Origin: Bacteroidota bacterium
GTDB lineage: Bacteria > Bacteroidota > Rhodothermia > Balneolales > Balneolaceae
Direction of reading: 5' to 3'
Assembly: GCA_024635465.1 (NCBI GenBank)
Contig: JAGXIS010000045.1
Location: forward strand, 1 to 6,235
DNA: 6,235 nucleotides
A program made the position numbers and the translations under genes. This document shows, in pieces, positions 1-6,194 of this stretch; position 1 is the stretch's first letter; each line of letters begins with the position of its first letter. The notes beneath the pieces were generated by a model. The model did no database searches. It was not told the DNA's origin and saw only the letters and a program-made list of their open reading frames with translations.

Positions 1-138
1 AGCAAGTTCTTTTTGGAGACTGTTTTGCTCAAAAAGTGCTACAGCCTCCTCCATAGAAAGTGTTTGGAGTTGGGCGTGAACCTGTATCGGTATCCAAAGG
101 ATTACCAACCACAGTATCCACCACGTGGATGAATTCAT
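1..138 (-). CDS. TolC-family outer membrane efflux protein, N-terminal fragment cut by window edge
   Basis: An open frame starts with ATG at 138 and runs without a stop to base 1, giving 46 residues. Residues 1-22 read as a Sec signal peptide: a Trp/Leu/Ile-rich core (WWILWLVILWIPI) ending in VHA, with cleavage likely after Ala22. The mature start, QLQTLSMEEAVALFEQNS, has the form of the first helix of TolC/CusC-type outer membrane factors, which typically open with L(T/S)LEEA...A...N. These proteins form the outer-membrane channel of tripartite efflux pumps. No Shine-Dalgarno sequence is visible before the ATG. The gene follows the His-rich protein by 75 bases in the same direction, which points to a metal efflux operon continuing to the left. 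The family call rests on a short stretch, and the substrate is inferred from the neighbour only. Confidence 0.72.
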   Translation of the reverse strand, partial: MNSSTWWILWLVILWIPIQVHAQLQTLSMEEAVALFEQNSLQKELA

Positions 139-153
139 AAATTGTATTTGTTC

Positions 154-172
154 GTTGAAATTGAGTGTTTTT
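154..172 (-). promoter_or_regulatory. Leader element shared with acnA (copy 1)
   Basis: On the minus strand this reads AAAAACACTCAATTTCAAC, 15 bases before the ATG of the TolC-family gene. A nearly identical string, AAAAACATACTCAATTCAAC, lies 12 bases before acnA (3413-3432). The two differ by small insertions and deletions only. It may mark a transcription start or a translation-enhancing leader in a genome with few Shine-Dalgarno sites. Its function is not known and the match could be chance in AT-rich DNA. Confidence 0.3.
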
Positions 173-213
173 GAGATAGCTGAAAGGATGTACTATCTAT
201 ATATAGAATATAC

Positions 214-648
214 TTATCCTATAGGTGGGCCACGTAAAGAAGAAGAGTAGAAATATTCGGGTAAAATTAAAAAATCCGGCGGAGGAAGGTCTAAATACAA
301 AGGGTTCAATTCCTTCATACTATAAATACTTGGGATTTCTCCGGATTCTGTAAAGATGTTTTGATCAGTAAGTACTTTGTATACTGTTTTTTGACTCAGC
401 GTGCCATCCAGATCTACGGTAGCTGTTGAATGTTGATGATCATCTTTTCCATCAAAATCTGATTTATGATCATGATTGGTGTCAGCATGATGGGAATGCA
501 TGTAGACATGCATATCGCCATGATCTGAGAATTGGTCAAAAACTGTATGCACATGAGTGCCATTTCCGAACAAAACACACAATACACTAGCTACGATCAG
601 CAAATTTGCACTGAACTTATATAGTATGTGATTATGTTTTTTCAACAT
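214..648 (-). CDS. Small His-rich exported or membrane-anchored protein, putative metal binder of an efflux operon
   Basis: This 144-residue protein has a basic N-terminus (MLKKHNH), one hydrophobic segment at about residues 12-28, then a His/Asp-rich stretch with 11 histidines between residues 32 and 73 (THVH, MHSHH, NHDHK, DHQH). The C-terminus is Pro-rich (LPPPDF) and ends SSLRGPPIG. A hydrophobic anchor followed by a His cluster suggests periplasmic binding of Zn, Cu, Co or Ni. Small His-rich proteins of the CzcI type sit at the front of RND metal efflux operons, and here the next gene is a TolC-family channel. I chose the ATG at 648 because it puts the hydrophobic segment near the N-terminus and clears acnA by 37 bases. 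A start at 711 would add 21 residues and overlap the end of acnA. No close family is recognised with certainty; the metal role is inferred from composition and context. Confidence 0.7.
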   Translation of the reverse strand: MLKKHNHILYKFSANLLIVASVLCVLFGNGTHVHTVFDQFSDHGDMHVYMHSHHADTNHDHKSDFDGKDDHQHSTATVDLDGTLSQKTVYKVLTDQNIFTESGEIPSIYSMKELNPLYLDLPPPDFLILPEYFYSSSLRGPPIG

Positions 649-685
649 GATGAAAATACATTTTGAATGAGCCGGAACCAAATAC

Positions 686-3400
686 CTACCCTTTTCTATC
701 TTCTTCCACATAATCCCTTAATACCTTATGCAAAATCCCGCCATTCCGATAGTAGTCGATCTCCACAGGAGTATCAATCCGGCAAACCGTATCAAACTTA
801 ACGACGGTGCCATCCGTTTTCTTCGCCTCAACCTTCACTACATCACGCGGTTTCAGATTGTCATCAACATGAATGGTAAAGGATTCACTTCCATCCAACC
901 CGAGACTGCTATGAGTTTCCCCATCAGCAAACTGAAGCGGCAGTACACCCATGCCCACCAAATTCGATCTGTGGATACGCTCATACGAAGCCGCAATAAC
1001 CGCTCTCACGCCTAACAAAATTGTCCCTTTTGCTGCCCAGTCTCTGGATGAACCGGTTCCATACTCATGACCCACAATCGCCACAAGCGGAGTGCCGCTT
1101 TCCCGATACCGATTGGCCGCATCAAAAATAGAGGTGATCTCTCCGGTCGGGTGATATTTCGTATAACCCCCCTCCGTTCCGGGAGCCAACTGATTCTTGA
1201 AACGAACATTCGCAAACGTTCCGCGAGTCATAACCCGGTCATTACCGCGCCGGGATCCGTATGAATTAAAATCTCTCTCCTCCACGCCATGCTCCACCAG
1301 ATACTGTCCTGCCGGACTCTCTTTTTTGATATTCCCGGCGGGTGAAATATGGTCCGTGGTGATTGAATCCCCAACTTTTACCAATACACTTGCATCTACT
1401 ATCGGTTTGATGGGTTCAGGAACATCACTCATCCCCTGAAAGAAAGGTGGTTCCTGAATGTAAGTTGATTCATCCTTCCAATCATACAGTTCCCCTCCGC
1501 CGACAGGGATATTATCCCACGCTTCGGATTCAAAAATATCTCCATACATTTTGGAGAAGAGCTCCGGACGAATCGCTTCATCTAAAAACTGCGCAATTTC
1601 ATCCGTCGTTGGCCATACATCTTTCAGATAGACATCATTTCCATCTCCATCTTTTCCAAGCGGATCTTTGGAGAGATCAATGTCCACCGTTCCTGCCAAT
1701 GCATAAGCAACAACCAGTGGCGGTGATGCCAGATAGTTTGCTTTCACATAGGGGTGAATACGTCCTTCAAAATTTCGGTTTCCTGATAACACACCGGCAA
1801 CAATCAGATCCCCTTCTTTCACAGCTGTTTCCACAGCCTCCGGCAGCGGACCTGAATTACCGATACACGTTGTGCAACCATAACCTACGAGGTTAAATCC
1901 GAGTTGATTCATATAGTCGGTCAGACCCGCTTCATTCAGATACTCCGTGACGACCCTTGAGCCCGGTGCCAGTGATGTTTTTACATAGGGCGGTACTTTC
2001 ATCCCTCTCTCGACCGCCTTTTTGGCAATAATACCGGCACCTAACATTACACTTGGATTTGATGTGTTGGTACAGCTGGTGATCGCCGCTATCACAACAT
2101 CTCCGTGTTTCATTTCAATTTCCTGACCGTTTTTAAATAAACCACGGTTAGCAAGCTTCTCCTGTGTGAGATTGAATCCCATCGTTGGATCATTACTTGT
2201 CAGGGAAGCCTGAAACGTCTTCTTCATATTTGGCAGAGTGATGCGATCCTGAGGTCGTTTGGGTCCGGCCAGGGATGTTTCCACATCTCCCAGATCAAGA
2301 TTAAGTACTTCAGTAAAGACCGGATCGGGGGTATCGTCGGTTCTGAAAAGCCCCTGCTCTTTCATATAGTGCTCAACCAGTTTCACCTGCTCGTCTGATC
2401 GGCCTGTTCTACTCATATATCTCAGCGCTTCACTATCAATTGGGAAGAAACCCATGGTTGCTCCATATTCCGGAGACATATTGGCGATCGTTGCCCTGTC
2501 CGGCAGACTCATATTACTCAGCCCCGGACCAAAAAATTCTACAAATTTACTTACAACACCGTGTCTTCGAAGCATCTCAGTAACCGTCAGAGTCAAATCG
2601 GTAGCGGTAATTCCTTCCCGAAGTTTTCCGGTCAGCTTCACACCCACCACTTCCGGGATCAGCATATAGATTGGCTGACCCAACATGGCCGCTTCTGCTT
2701 CGATACCCCCCACACCCCAGCCCAGAATTCCCAGACCATTGATCATCGTTGTATGGGAGTCGGTTCCTACGAGTGTATCCGGATAGGCTACTGTAGTGCC
2801 GTCTTTCTCTTTTCTTGTGAAAACACCTTTTGCGAGATATTCCAGATTCACCTGGTGAACGATCCCGCGGCCGGGAGGGACAACCCGGAAGTTATCAAAA
2901 GCCTCTTTCCCCCACTTCAAAAACTCATAGCGCTCCTGATTTCGCTCCATTTCCCGTTCCACATTGAACATGAATGCGTACTCCTGACCAAACATATCCA
3001 CTTGTACGGAGTGATCAATCACCAGATCAACCGGTACCTGTGGGTTGATGGATTGCGGATTGCCGCCCATTTTTTTCATGGCTGAACGCAGGGCTGCCAG
3101 ATCGACTACAGCGGGTACACCGGTGAAATCCTGCAGAACAACTCTGGATGGTTTAAATGGAATTTCTCCGGCCGGTTTTGCCGCATTATACTCAGACAAA
3201 ACTTTGATATCACTTTCAGTAATGGCATATCCATCACACTCTCTCAATACAGCTTCAAGTAAAATTTTTATGGAGAATGGCAGTTTGCTGACATTGCCAT
3301 AACCCATCTCTTCCAATTTTTTCAGACTAAAAAGATGTGCCTCTCCGGTACCTGTATTAAATTTTACTTTTGTATCAATGAGTGGATTGTTGCTCTTCAT
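686..3400 (-). CDS. acnA: Aconitate hydratase A (AcnA/IRP1-type)
   Basis: This enzyme interconverts citrate and isocitrate via cis-aconitate in the cytoplasmic TCA cycle, using a [4Fe-4S] cluster. The protein has 904 residues, the usual length for AcnA/IRP1-type aconitases and longer than the mitochondrial type. Visible landmarks are [11 protein letters not shown] (214-224), the first cluster cysteine in [10 protein letters not shown] (Cys443), the other two in [14 protein letters not shown] (Cys509, Cys512), [15 protein letters not shown] (677-691) at the start of the swivelling C-terminal domain, [20 protein letters not shown] split around 714-733, and the active-site [12 protein letters not shown] (781-792) with Ser784 and Arg786. 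Nothing is missing or broken. The ATG at 3400 matches the family N-terminus and has no Shine-Dalgarno sequence. It is preceded by about 170 bases of AT-rich DNA that probably holds its promoter, and followed closely by the His-rich gene with no terminator visible between them. Confidence 0.98.
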   Translation of the reverse strand: MKSNNPLIDTKVKFNTGTGEAHLFSLKKLEEMGYGNVSKLPFSIKILLEAVLRECDGYAITESDIKVLSEYNAAKPAGEIPFKPSRVVLQDFTGVPAVVDLAALRSAMKKMGGNPQSINPQVPVDLVIDHSVQVDMFGQEYAFMFNVEREMERNQERYEFLKWGKEAFDNFRVVPPGRGIVHQVNLEYLAKGVFTRKEKDGTTVAYPDTLVGTDSHTTMINGLGILGWGVGGIEAEAAMLGQPIYMLIPEVVGVKLTGKLREGITATDLTLTVTEMLRRHGVVSKFVEFFGPGLSNMSLPDRATIANMSPEYGATMGFFPIDSEALRYMSRTGRSDEQVKLVEHYMKEQGLFRTDDTPDPVFTEVLNLDLGDVETSLAGPKRPQDRITLPNMKKTFQASLTSNDPTMGFNLTQEKLANRGLFKNGQEIEMKHGDVVIAAITSCTNTSNPSVMLGAGIIAKKAVERGMKVPPYVKTSLAPGSRVVTEYLNEAGLTDYMNQLGFNLVGYGCTTCIGNSGPLPEAVETAVKEGDLIVAGVLSGNRNFEGRIHPYVKANYLASPPLVVAYALAGTVDIDLSKDPLGKDGDGNDVYLKDVWPTTDEIAQFLDEAIRPELFSKMYGDIFESEAWDNIPVGGGELYDWKDESTYIQEPPFFQGMSDVPEPIKPIVDASVLVKVGDSITTDHISPAGNIKKESPAGQYLVEHGVEERDFNSYGSRRGNDRVMTRGTFANVRFKNQLAPGTEGGYTKYHPTGEITSIFDAANRYRESGTPLVAIVGHEYGTGSSRDWAAKGTILLGVRAVIAASYERIHRSNLVGMGVLPLQFADGETHSSLGLDGSESFTIHVDDNLKPRDVVKVEAKKTDGTVVKFDTVCRIDTPVEIDYYRNGGILHKVLRDYVEEDRKG

Positions 3401-3412
3401 ATATCTATCTGT

Positions 3413-3432
3413 GTTGAATTGAGTATGTTTTT
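3413..3432 (-). promoter_or_regulatory. Leader element shared with TolC-family gene (copy 2), acnA leader
   Basis: On the minus strand this reads AAAAACATACTCAATTCAAC, 12 bases before the acnA ATG. It matches the string at 154-172 before the TolC-family gene. It is immediately preceded by TTAT, making a TATAAA-like sequence (TTATAAAAAC) that could be a -10 element, though no convincing -35 lies at the right distance. Confidence 0.3.
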
Positions 3433-3474
3433 ATAATTCCCTAAGCCTCTAAAAATAAGCAAATTTTCCGTGAA

Positions 3475-3486
3475 TATCTTAAGATA
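3475..3486. promoter_or_regulatory. Perfect 12-bp palindrome upstream of acnA
   Basis: TATCTTAAGATA is its own reverse complement and lies 75-86 bases before the acnA start, in the 3401-3571 intergenic stretch. It could be a dimeric regulator site for acnA. A palindrome of this size can also arise by chance in AT-rich DNA. Apart from this and the leader element, I see no gene or RNA in 3401-3571. Confidence 0.25.
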
Positions 3487-3571
3487 ATGTGTTTGATATG
3501 ATTAGAAACATCAGTAAGAACTCTTTGTCACTTTAATGAGAGAAATCGTATGCCATTTAAAATCTCTACCA

Positions 3572-3694
3572 CTAGAGTTTGCTAATTATTTCATCCACAA
3601 TAGCTCTTGAAATTACCAAATCCTGTTCCACCTGGGAAGACTCATTCCAGGGAGCTACTAATCTCCAGGTATCTATGTACGCTTTCGGGATCAT
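3572..3694 (-). pseudogene. abiEii: Truncated AbiEii-type nucleotidyltransferase toxin (N-terminal remnant, 40 codons)
   Basis: The frame opens with ATG at 3694, overlapping the abiEi stop as ATGA, the usual coupling of this pair. It reads MIPKAYIDTWRLVAPW, then NESSQVEQDLVISRAIVDEI, ISKL and a TAG at 3574-3572. This is the characteristic N-terminus of AbiEii/DUF1814 proteins (MIPKAYI..W...APW....QVEQDL.ISRA). Those proteins are normally around 300 residues and carry a nucleotidyltransferase core with a GG(T/S)-type motif soon after this stretch. Here the core is absent. I read the three minus-strand frames onward to the acnA promoter and found no continuation such as an FRGGTALHKL-like segment, so a large deletion fits better than a single frameshift. 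The remnant cannot be an active toxin. It might still be translated as a 40-residue peptide. Confidence 0.85.
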
Positions 3695-4503
3695 AGTGTA
3701 TCAATCTCTACCTTCATATTCGGGATAATTTTCCAGCGGTTTGGCGTTTTCTGATTCTCGCTTTCTGTTTTGGGGTTTAAAGCAGTCGGATAATAATTGC
3801 GGTCTACTAAAACGTTGTATATGTCATCTGCCAAAGAAGATTCTTGCAACACATGATCCAATAGATAGCCCAAACGCTGTAATGAGGTTGTTTGAGGAAA
3901 TGTCTTTGCTGTTTTTGTTAACGTATTTGATTCCAGTTCCAGACTCAACTCAGCTAAGACCGTAGCTGCACGATTTATGCCACCAATCCGGTCTGAATAA
4001 AAGATCAGATCAAATGCTGTAAGTGCAGGATTTGAAATATTCAAATATCCGGCATCTGTTTTTTGCTGTGATACATCTTCCCGGCTCCATTCTTTTTTCA
4101 GGCAGAAAACAATAGACTGTTTTCTGTTTTTGATGAGTCTTAGCGATGGAGGCTCAGCAACAATAAACTGGCTTTGTGGCTGCTGATGCGCGGCTCCGTG
4201 ATACATTGCTGCCGTTAAAAGTCCAACATAGTAATCCCGTTCCAGAAATTTCATCAGTTCATCTACAAAATAACCTAATGGTAAAGTTTTTCTTGCAGAG
4301 AATTCAGGTGGTATGATAAGATAAAACTCCTTTCGCAGCCGGGATATTCGGTTTTGTTGCAATAACCGTTGTGTCGTTTTTTTGAAGGCATTATCAGACA
4401 GATTAAACTCATTGATGATTTCATCTGCTTCAAAAGTATACCTCCCCCGGCTTCTCAGCTTATCCAAGTAGGTATCAAGGTATTCATATTGAGTATCGGT
4501 CAT
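3691..4503 (-). CDS. abiEi: AbiEi-type antitoxin / transcriptional autoregulator, toxin partner lost
   Basis: This 270-residue protein has the two-part AbiEi layout. Residues about 5-65 form a winged helix-turn-helix (YTFEADEIINEFNLSDNAFKK, split at about 22-42, then RLLQQNRISRLRKEFYLIIP). The rest is the larger antitoxin domain with family hallmarks YYVGLLTAAMYHGAAHQQPQ (91-110), ISNPALTAFDLIFYSDRIGG (156-175), QRLGYLLD (209-216) and a C-terminal NRWKIIPNMKVEID. AbiEi proteins act as type IV antitoxins to the AbiEii nucleotidyltransferase and repress their own promoter by binding inverted repeats. The frame is intact, but the overlapping toxin gene downstream is cut to 40 codons, so it is an orphan. 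A 39-bp imperfect palindrome 20 bases upstream is a likely binding site. Retention may reflect recent toxin loss, action against another AbiEii copy elsewhere, or a separate regulatory job; the window cannot tell these apart. Confidence 0.93.
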   Translation of the reverse strand: MTDTQYEYLDTYLDKLRSRGRYTFEADEIINEFNLSDNAFKKTTQRLLQQNRISRLRKEFYLIIPPEFSARKTLPLGYFVDELMKFLERDYYVGLLTAAMYHGAAHQQPQSQFIVAEPPSLRLIKNRKQSIVFCLKKEWSREDVSQQKTDAGYLNISNPALTAFDLIFYSDRIGGINRAATVLAELSLELESNTLTKTAKTFPQTTSLQRLGYLLDHVLQESSLADDIYNVLVDRNYYPTALNPKTESENQKTPNRWKIIPNMKVEIDTL

Positions 4504-4522
4504 AACTCACATTTTAGCTTTC

Positions 4523-4561
4523 AACTGCAATAGGGGTCTAACTTTCACCCCTTTCGCAGTT
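4523..4561. promoter_or_regulatory. 39-bp imperfect inverted repeat, probable AbiEi operator
   Basis: The arms are AACTGCAATAGGGGT (4523-4537) and ACCCCTTTCGCAGTT (4547-4561), separated by nine bases. Thirteen of 15 positions pair; the two mismatches fall in the middle triplet, leaving two perfect 6-bp blocks per arm (AACTGC/GCAGTT and AGGGGT/ACCCCT). The site lies 20 bases before the abiEi ATG, where this family binds its own promoter through inverted repeats. No T-run follows on the minus strand, so it is not an obvious intrinsic terminator for the upstream lipoprotein gene. The operator role is inferred from position and family behaviour. Confidence 0.62.
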
Positions 4562-4632
4562 AATAACTAAAATTAAATGCAAAAAAACAAGAACTTGATC
4601 CGCCAAATGGTGAAGAAAGGTATAAATAGCTA

Positions 4633-5799
4633 CTAATGGGAAGAGGGATCGGAGGAGAAATCAAACTCATAAAAACCTATTTTCAGATCCATAGATCCGT
4701 ACTCTTCTTCAATAATCAGTTTATTTTTATATGTACCAAAAAATCTTCCCGGCAGTGAAAATTCGCGAGGATTTTCCAGGTCCGGTAAATCATAAATTAC
4801 CCCGAAATAATCGACATTTCCGGCAGAGTAATCGCCCATATTATCATAAAAGCCTTCATTGTAATTATGCCAAACAACGACTAAATGATCCCCGATACGG
4901 TCAACACCCAGTACAATTGTCCTGTCAAGACCCAGAGCTTTTGCAGCATCAATATTTCCGGCAGTACTTCCTTGTATTGCAATCGATCTTATTCTTGCCT
5001 CTGTTGGCCGATATCTACTCATAACCGAAGTTTTGTCTTCATCAATGTGATAACCCATAAGAGTGTAGTCTGTATTGAACACATAGAATACGGTATTCAA
5101 TTCTTCATCAAAGTAGATTGCCGGATATTTTTCATCCGTATCTATTTTATCAATGGTTGGCGAAAATTCACCTTTTTTTGTCAGTTCTCCCTTCCTGAAA
5201 TCCAAAAAAGCAAGCGGCTTGGCATTTTCAAAATCCATATTCCGCACCTTTGGATAGTCATCGATGGCTGTAATAATATTTCCGTTATGATAAAATCCAT
5301 TATAATTTCTTACCCACACATTGTGTTCTGAATATGCAGGATACTTATTAATAATCAATCCATTATTATACTCTGCTATCATATCCAGACCTGTATCAAA
5401 AATGAATAGTTCATTTTCATTCTTCATAACTATTTGAACAGGCTGAAATAATTCCCCCGGCCCTCTTCCTTCCGGAGCTAAAAACTGAACTTCCCCTGTA
5501 ATTAAAGACAGCTGGTACGCCCTCATAATCCGTAAGTCAACACCATAAGCAATGCCCAACTCATCAGAAACTTGTAATCCTTCCATTATTCCTGAAAGTT
5601 TTTCTCGATCCTGATCAACAGTGATGCCTCCAACTCTCTCTATATCTATAAAACTGATCTCCTGCTCATAATTCTCTCCCGTACAAGAAATCATTAATAG
5701 TATTAGTGGGAGTGCCAATAGCAGCACTCCCTTTTTAGAAATATGAGTTGATTTCAGATAAATTTTCATCAATTTATTAATGAAGATTTCATTAATCAT
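4633..5799 (-). CDS. Predicted lipoprotein, six-bladed beta-propeller type
   Basis: The 388-residue frame has a basic stretch, a hydrophobic core (GVLLLALPLILLMIS, 24-38) and a lipobox-like LMISC with Cys39, so it is probably lipid-anchored on the periplasmic or outer-membrane side. The mature part is rich in beta strands. The sequence FLAPEGRGPGELFQPVQIV (106-124), followed by ELFIFDTGLDMIAEYN, is the hallmark of six-bladed beta-propeller lipoproteins of Bacteroidota (BF3164/TolB-like), where GxGPGE precedes a blade with a D-x-N/G-type turn. Molecular function in this family is mostly unknown. Two starts are possible: the ATG at 5799 overlaps the peptide gene by 8 bases, while the ATG at 5769 (residue 11) gives a more usual 28-residue lipoprotein signal. 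Neither has a good ribosome binding site. The gene lies in one unit with the cysteine-rich peptide gene. Confidence 0.82.
   Translation of the reverse strand: MINEIFINKLMKIYLKSTHISKKGVLLLALPLILLMISCTGENYEQEISFIDIERVGGITVDQDREKLSGIMEGLQVSDELGIAYGVDLRIMRAYQLSLITGEVQFLAPEGRGPGELFQPVQIVMKNENELFIFDTGLDMIAEYNNGLIINKYPAYSEHNVWVRNYNGFYHNGNIITAIDDYPKVRNMDFENAKPLAFLDFRKGELTKKGEFSPTIDKIDTDEKYPAIYFDEELNTVFYVFNTDYTLMGYHIDEDKTSVMSRYRPTEARIRSIAIQGSTAGNIDAAKALGLDRTIVLGVDRIGDHLVVVWHNYNEGFYDNMGDYSAGNVDYFGVIYDLPDLENPREFSLPGRFFGTYKNKLIIEEEYGSMDLKIGFYEFDFSSDPSSH
5776..5796. repeat. Perfect 9-bp inverted repeat at the peptide/lipoprotein junction
   Basis: ATTAATGAA (5776-5784) and TTCATTAAT (5788-5796) pair perfectly around three bases. 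In the transcript this would be an A/U-rich stem-loop that contains the stop codon of the peptide gene (5794-5792) and ends just before the second candidate start of the lipoprotein gene (5769). It could tune coupling between the two genes or be an mRNA processing point. There is no T-run after it, so it is not a terminator. Confidence 0.5.
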
Positions 5800-6046
5800 T
5801 CCCTGGAACAGTGCAGGTTAGGCAACCATCCCCGGAAAGATTACAATTTCTTGCATCCCATACATTTGAATTATTGTAATAATATATAGGTTCTTCTTCA
5901 TTGCACGGCTTACCATCTGCCAAAACTGTTTCCCCGCAAAGGCTGAAATCATATCCATCCTCTGTTGAGTTCACATTAAACATCATTAAAATTGCAAATA
6001 CACATGCAGTAAATATTCCAAGAAAGGTTTTTCTCTGCTTTTTCAT
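5792..6046 (-). CDS. Small exported cysteine-rich peptide, NVEALA-like in arrangement
   Basis: This 84-residue product starts MKKQRKT and has a hydrophobic segment (FLGIFTACVFAILMMF, 8-23), like a Sec signal peptide or an uncleaved anchor; no clean AxA cleavage site is seen. The remaining ~60 residues are acidic and hold five cysteines (37, 48, 68, 75, 78), with the last three as CX6CX2C in NCNLSGDGCLTC, and a Tyr/Asn-rich centre (YYYNNSN). It is the only gene here with a strong Shine-Dalgarno sequence. Its end overlaps the first possible start of the beta-propeller lipoprotein. Small MKK-starting exported peptides with cysteines placed before such lipoproteins are known in Bacteroidales as NVEALA proteins. 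The order and general build agree, but no NVEALA motif is present (FNVNSTEDG at 23-31 is the nearest position), so this is an analogy, not a family assignment. Function unknown. Confidence 0.72.
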   Translation of the reverse strand: MKKQRKTFLGIFTACVFAILMMFNVNSTEDGYDFSLCGETVLADGKPCNEEEPIYYYNNSNVWDARNCNLSGDGCLTCTVPGND

Positions 6047-6051
6047 AACAT

Positions 6052-6057
6052 CTCCTC
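6052..6057 (-). promoter_or_regulatory. Strong Shine-Dalgarno site of the cysteine-rich peptide gene
   Basis: The minus strand reads AAAGAGGAGATGTT directly before the ATG at 6046, placing GAGGAG five bases upstream. The other starts in this window have no comparable site, which supports this small gene as real and suggests it is made at a higher level than its neighbours. Confidence 0.75.
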
Positions 6058-6077
6058 TTTTTTTGATTGATTATTAA

Positions 6078-6103
6078 TGATGCCCTTTGATCTGAGGGCA
6101 TCA
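6078..6103 (-). promoter_or_regulatory. Leader hairpin before the peptide gene
   Basis: TGATGCCCT (6078-6086) and AGGGCATCA (6095-6103) form a perfect 9-bp stem with an 8-base loop, ending 31 bases before the peptide ATG and just before its ribosome binding site. On the minus strand the bases after it are TTAATAATCAATCAAAAAAAG, without a T-run, so it does not look like an intrinsic terminator in the direction of the genes. On the plus strand a loosely T-rich stretch follows, but no plus-strand gene is seen. It may be a 5' UTR stability or regulatory element, or an operator. Confidence 0.5.
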
Positions 6104-6151
6104 ATGTGATTTATTGTTTTGTATACTGACTTTGCCAGTAAACCTATTGCA

Positions 6152-6172
6152 GGAAATGATATGATCATTCCC
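6152..6172. repeat. 21-bp imperfect palindrome in the peptide gene upstream region
   Basis: GGAAATGAT and ATCATTCCC pair at eight of nine positions around a 3-base centre. It lies about 106-126 bases before the peptide ATG, between the (AT)n tract and the leader hairpin, in what is probably the promoter region. A binding site for a dimeric regulator is possible; no regulator gene can be linked to it from this window. Confidence 0.35.
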
Positions 6173-6177
6173 TGTCG

Positions 6178-6194
6178 ATATATATATATATATA
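6178..6194. repeat. (AT)n dinucleotide tract
   Basis: Seventeen bases of strictly alternating A and T. On the minus strand it is preceded by TTGATT, so a -35/-10-like pair (TTGATT and TATATA/TATATC) with 15-17 bases between can be drawn, but the repeat fits many spacings and the promoter reading is weak. Repeat length could vary by slippage. From here to the right edge the DNA is AT-rich with no gene seen. Confidence 0.45.

Noticed and set aside
196..207. Perfect palindrome TCTATATATAGA between the His-rich and TolC-family genes
   Set aside because: Almost wholly alternating AT; a palindrome of this composition is expected by chance, and no other promoter element could be placed with it.
649..711. 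Upstream start at 711 for the His-rich protein
   Set aside because: It would overlap the acnA coding end by 26 bases and push the hydrophobic export segment away from the N-terminus; the ATG at 648 gives a normal exported-protein layout.
728..3302. Several plus-strand open frames across the acnA region (for example 1447-1896 and 2561-3085)
   Set aside because: They lie antisense to a full-length, motif-complete acnA and encode no recognisable domains; they are shadows of its codon pattern.
3401..3571. Possible frameshifted continuation of the AbiEii toxin
   Set aside because: None of the three minus-strand frames downstream of the stop holds the conserved nucleotidyltransferase core; all hit stops within a few tens of codons.
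4581..4597. CAAGTTCTTG followed by seven T on the minus strand as a terminator for the propeller gene
   Set aside because: The stem is only four pairs with a two-base loop, too weak to call an intrinsic terminator.
4731..5331. Plus-strand open frames opposite the beta-propeller gene
   Set aside because: They are antisense to a gene with a signal peptide and family hallmark, and have no ribosome binding site or domain.
5996..6010. Lipobox reading of FTAC (Cys15) in the small peptide
   Set aside because: The cysteine is in the middle of the hydrophobic segment, not at its end, so lipoprotein processing there is unlikely.
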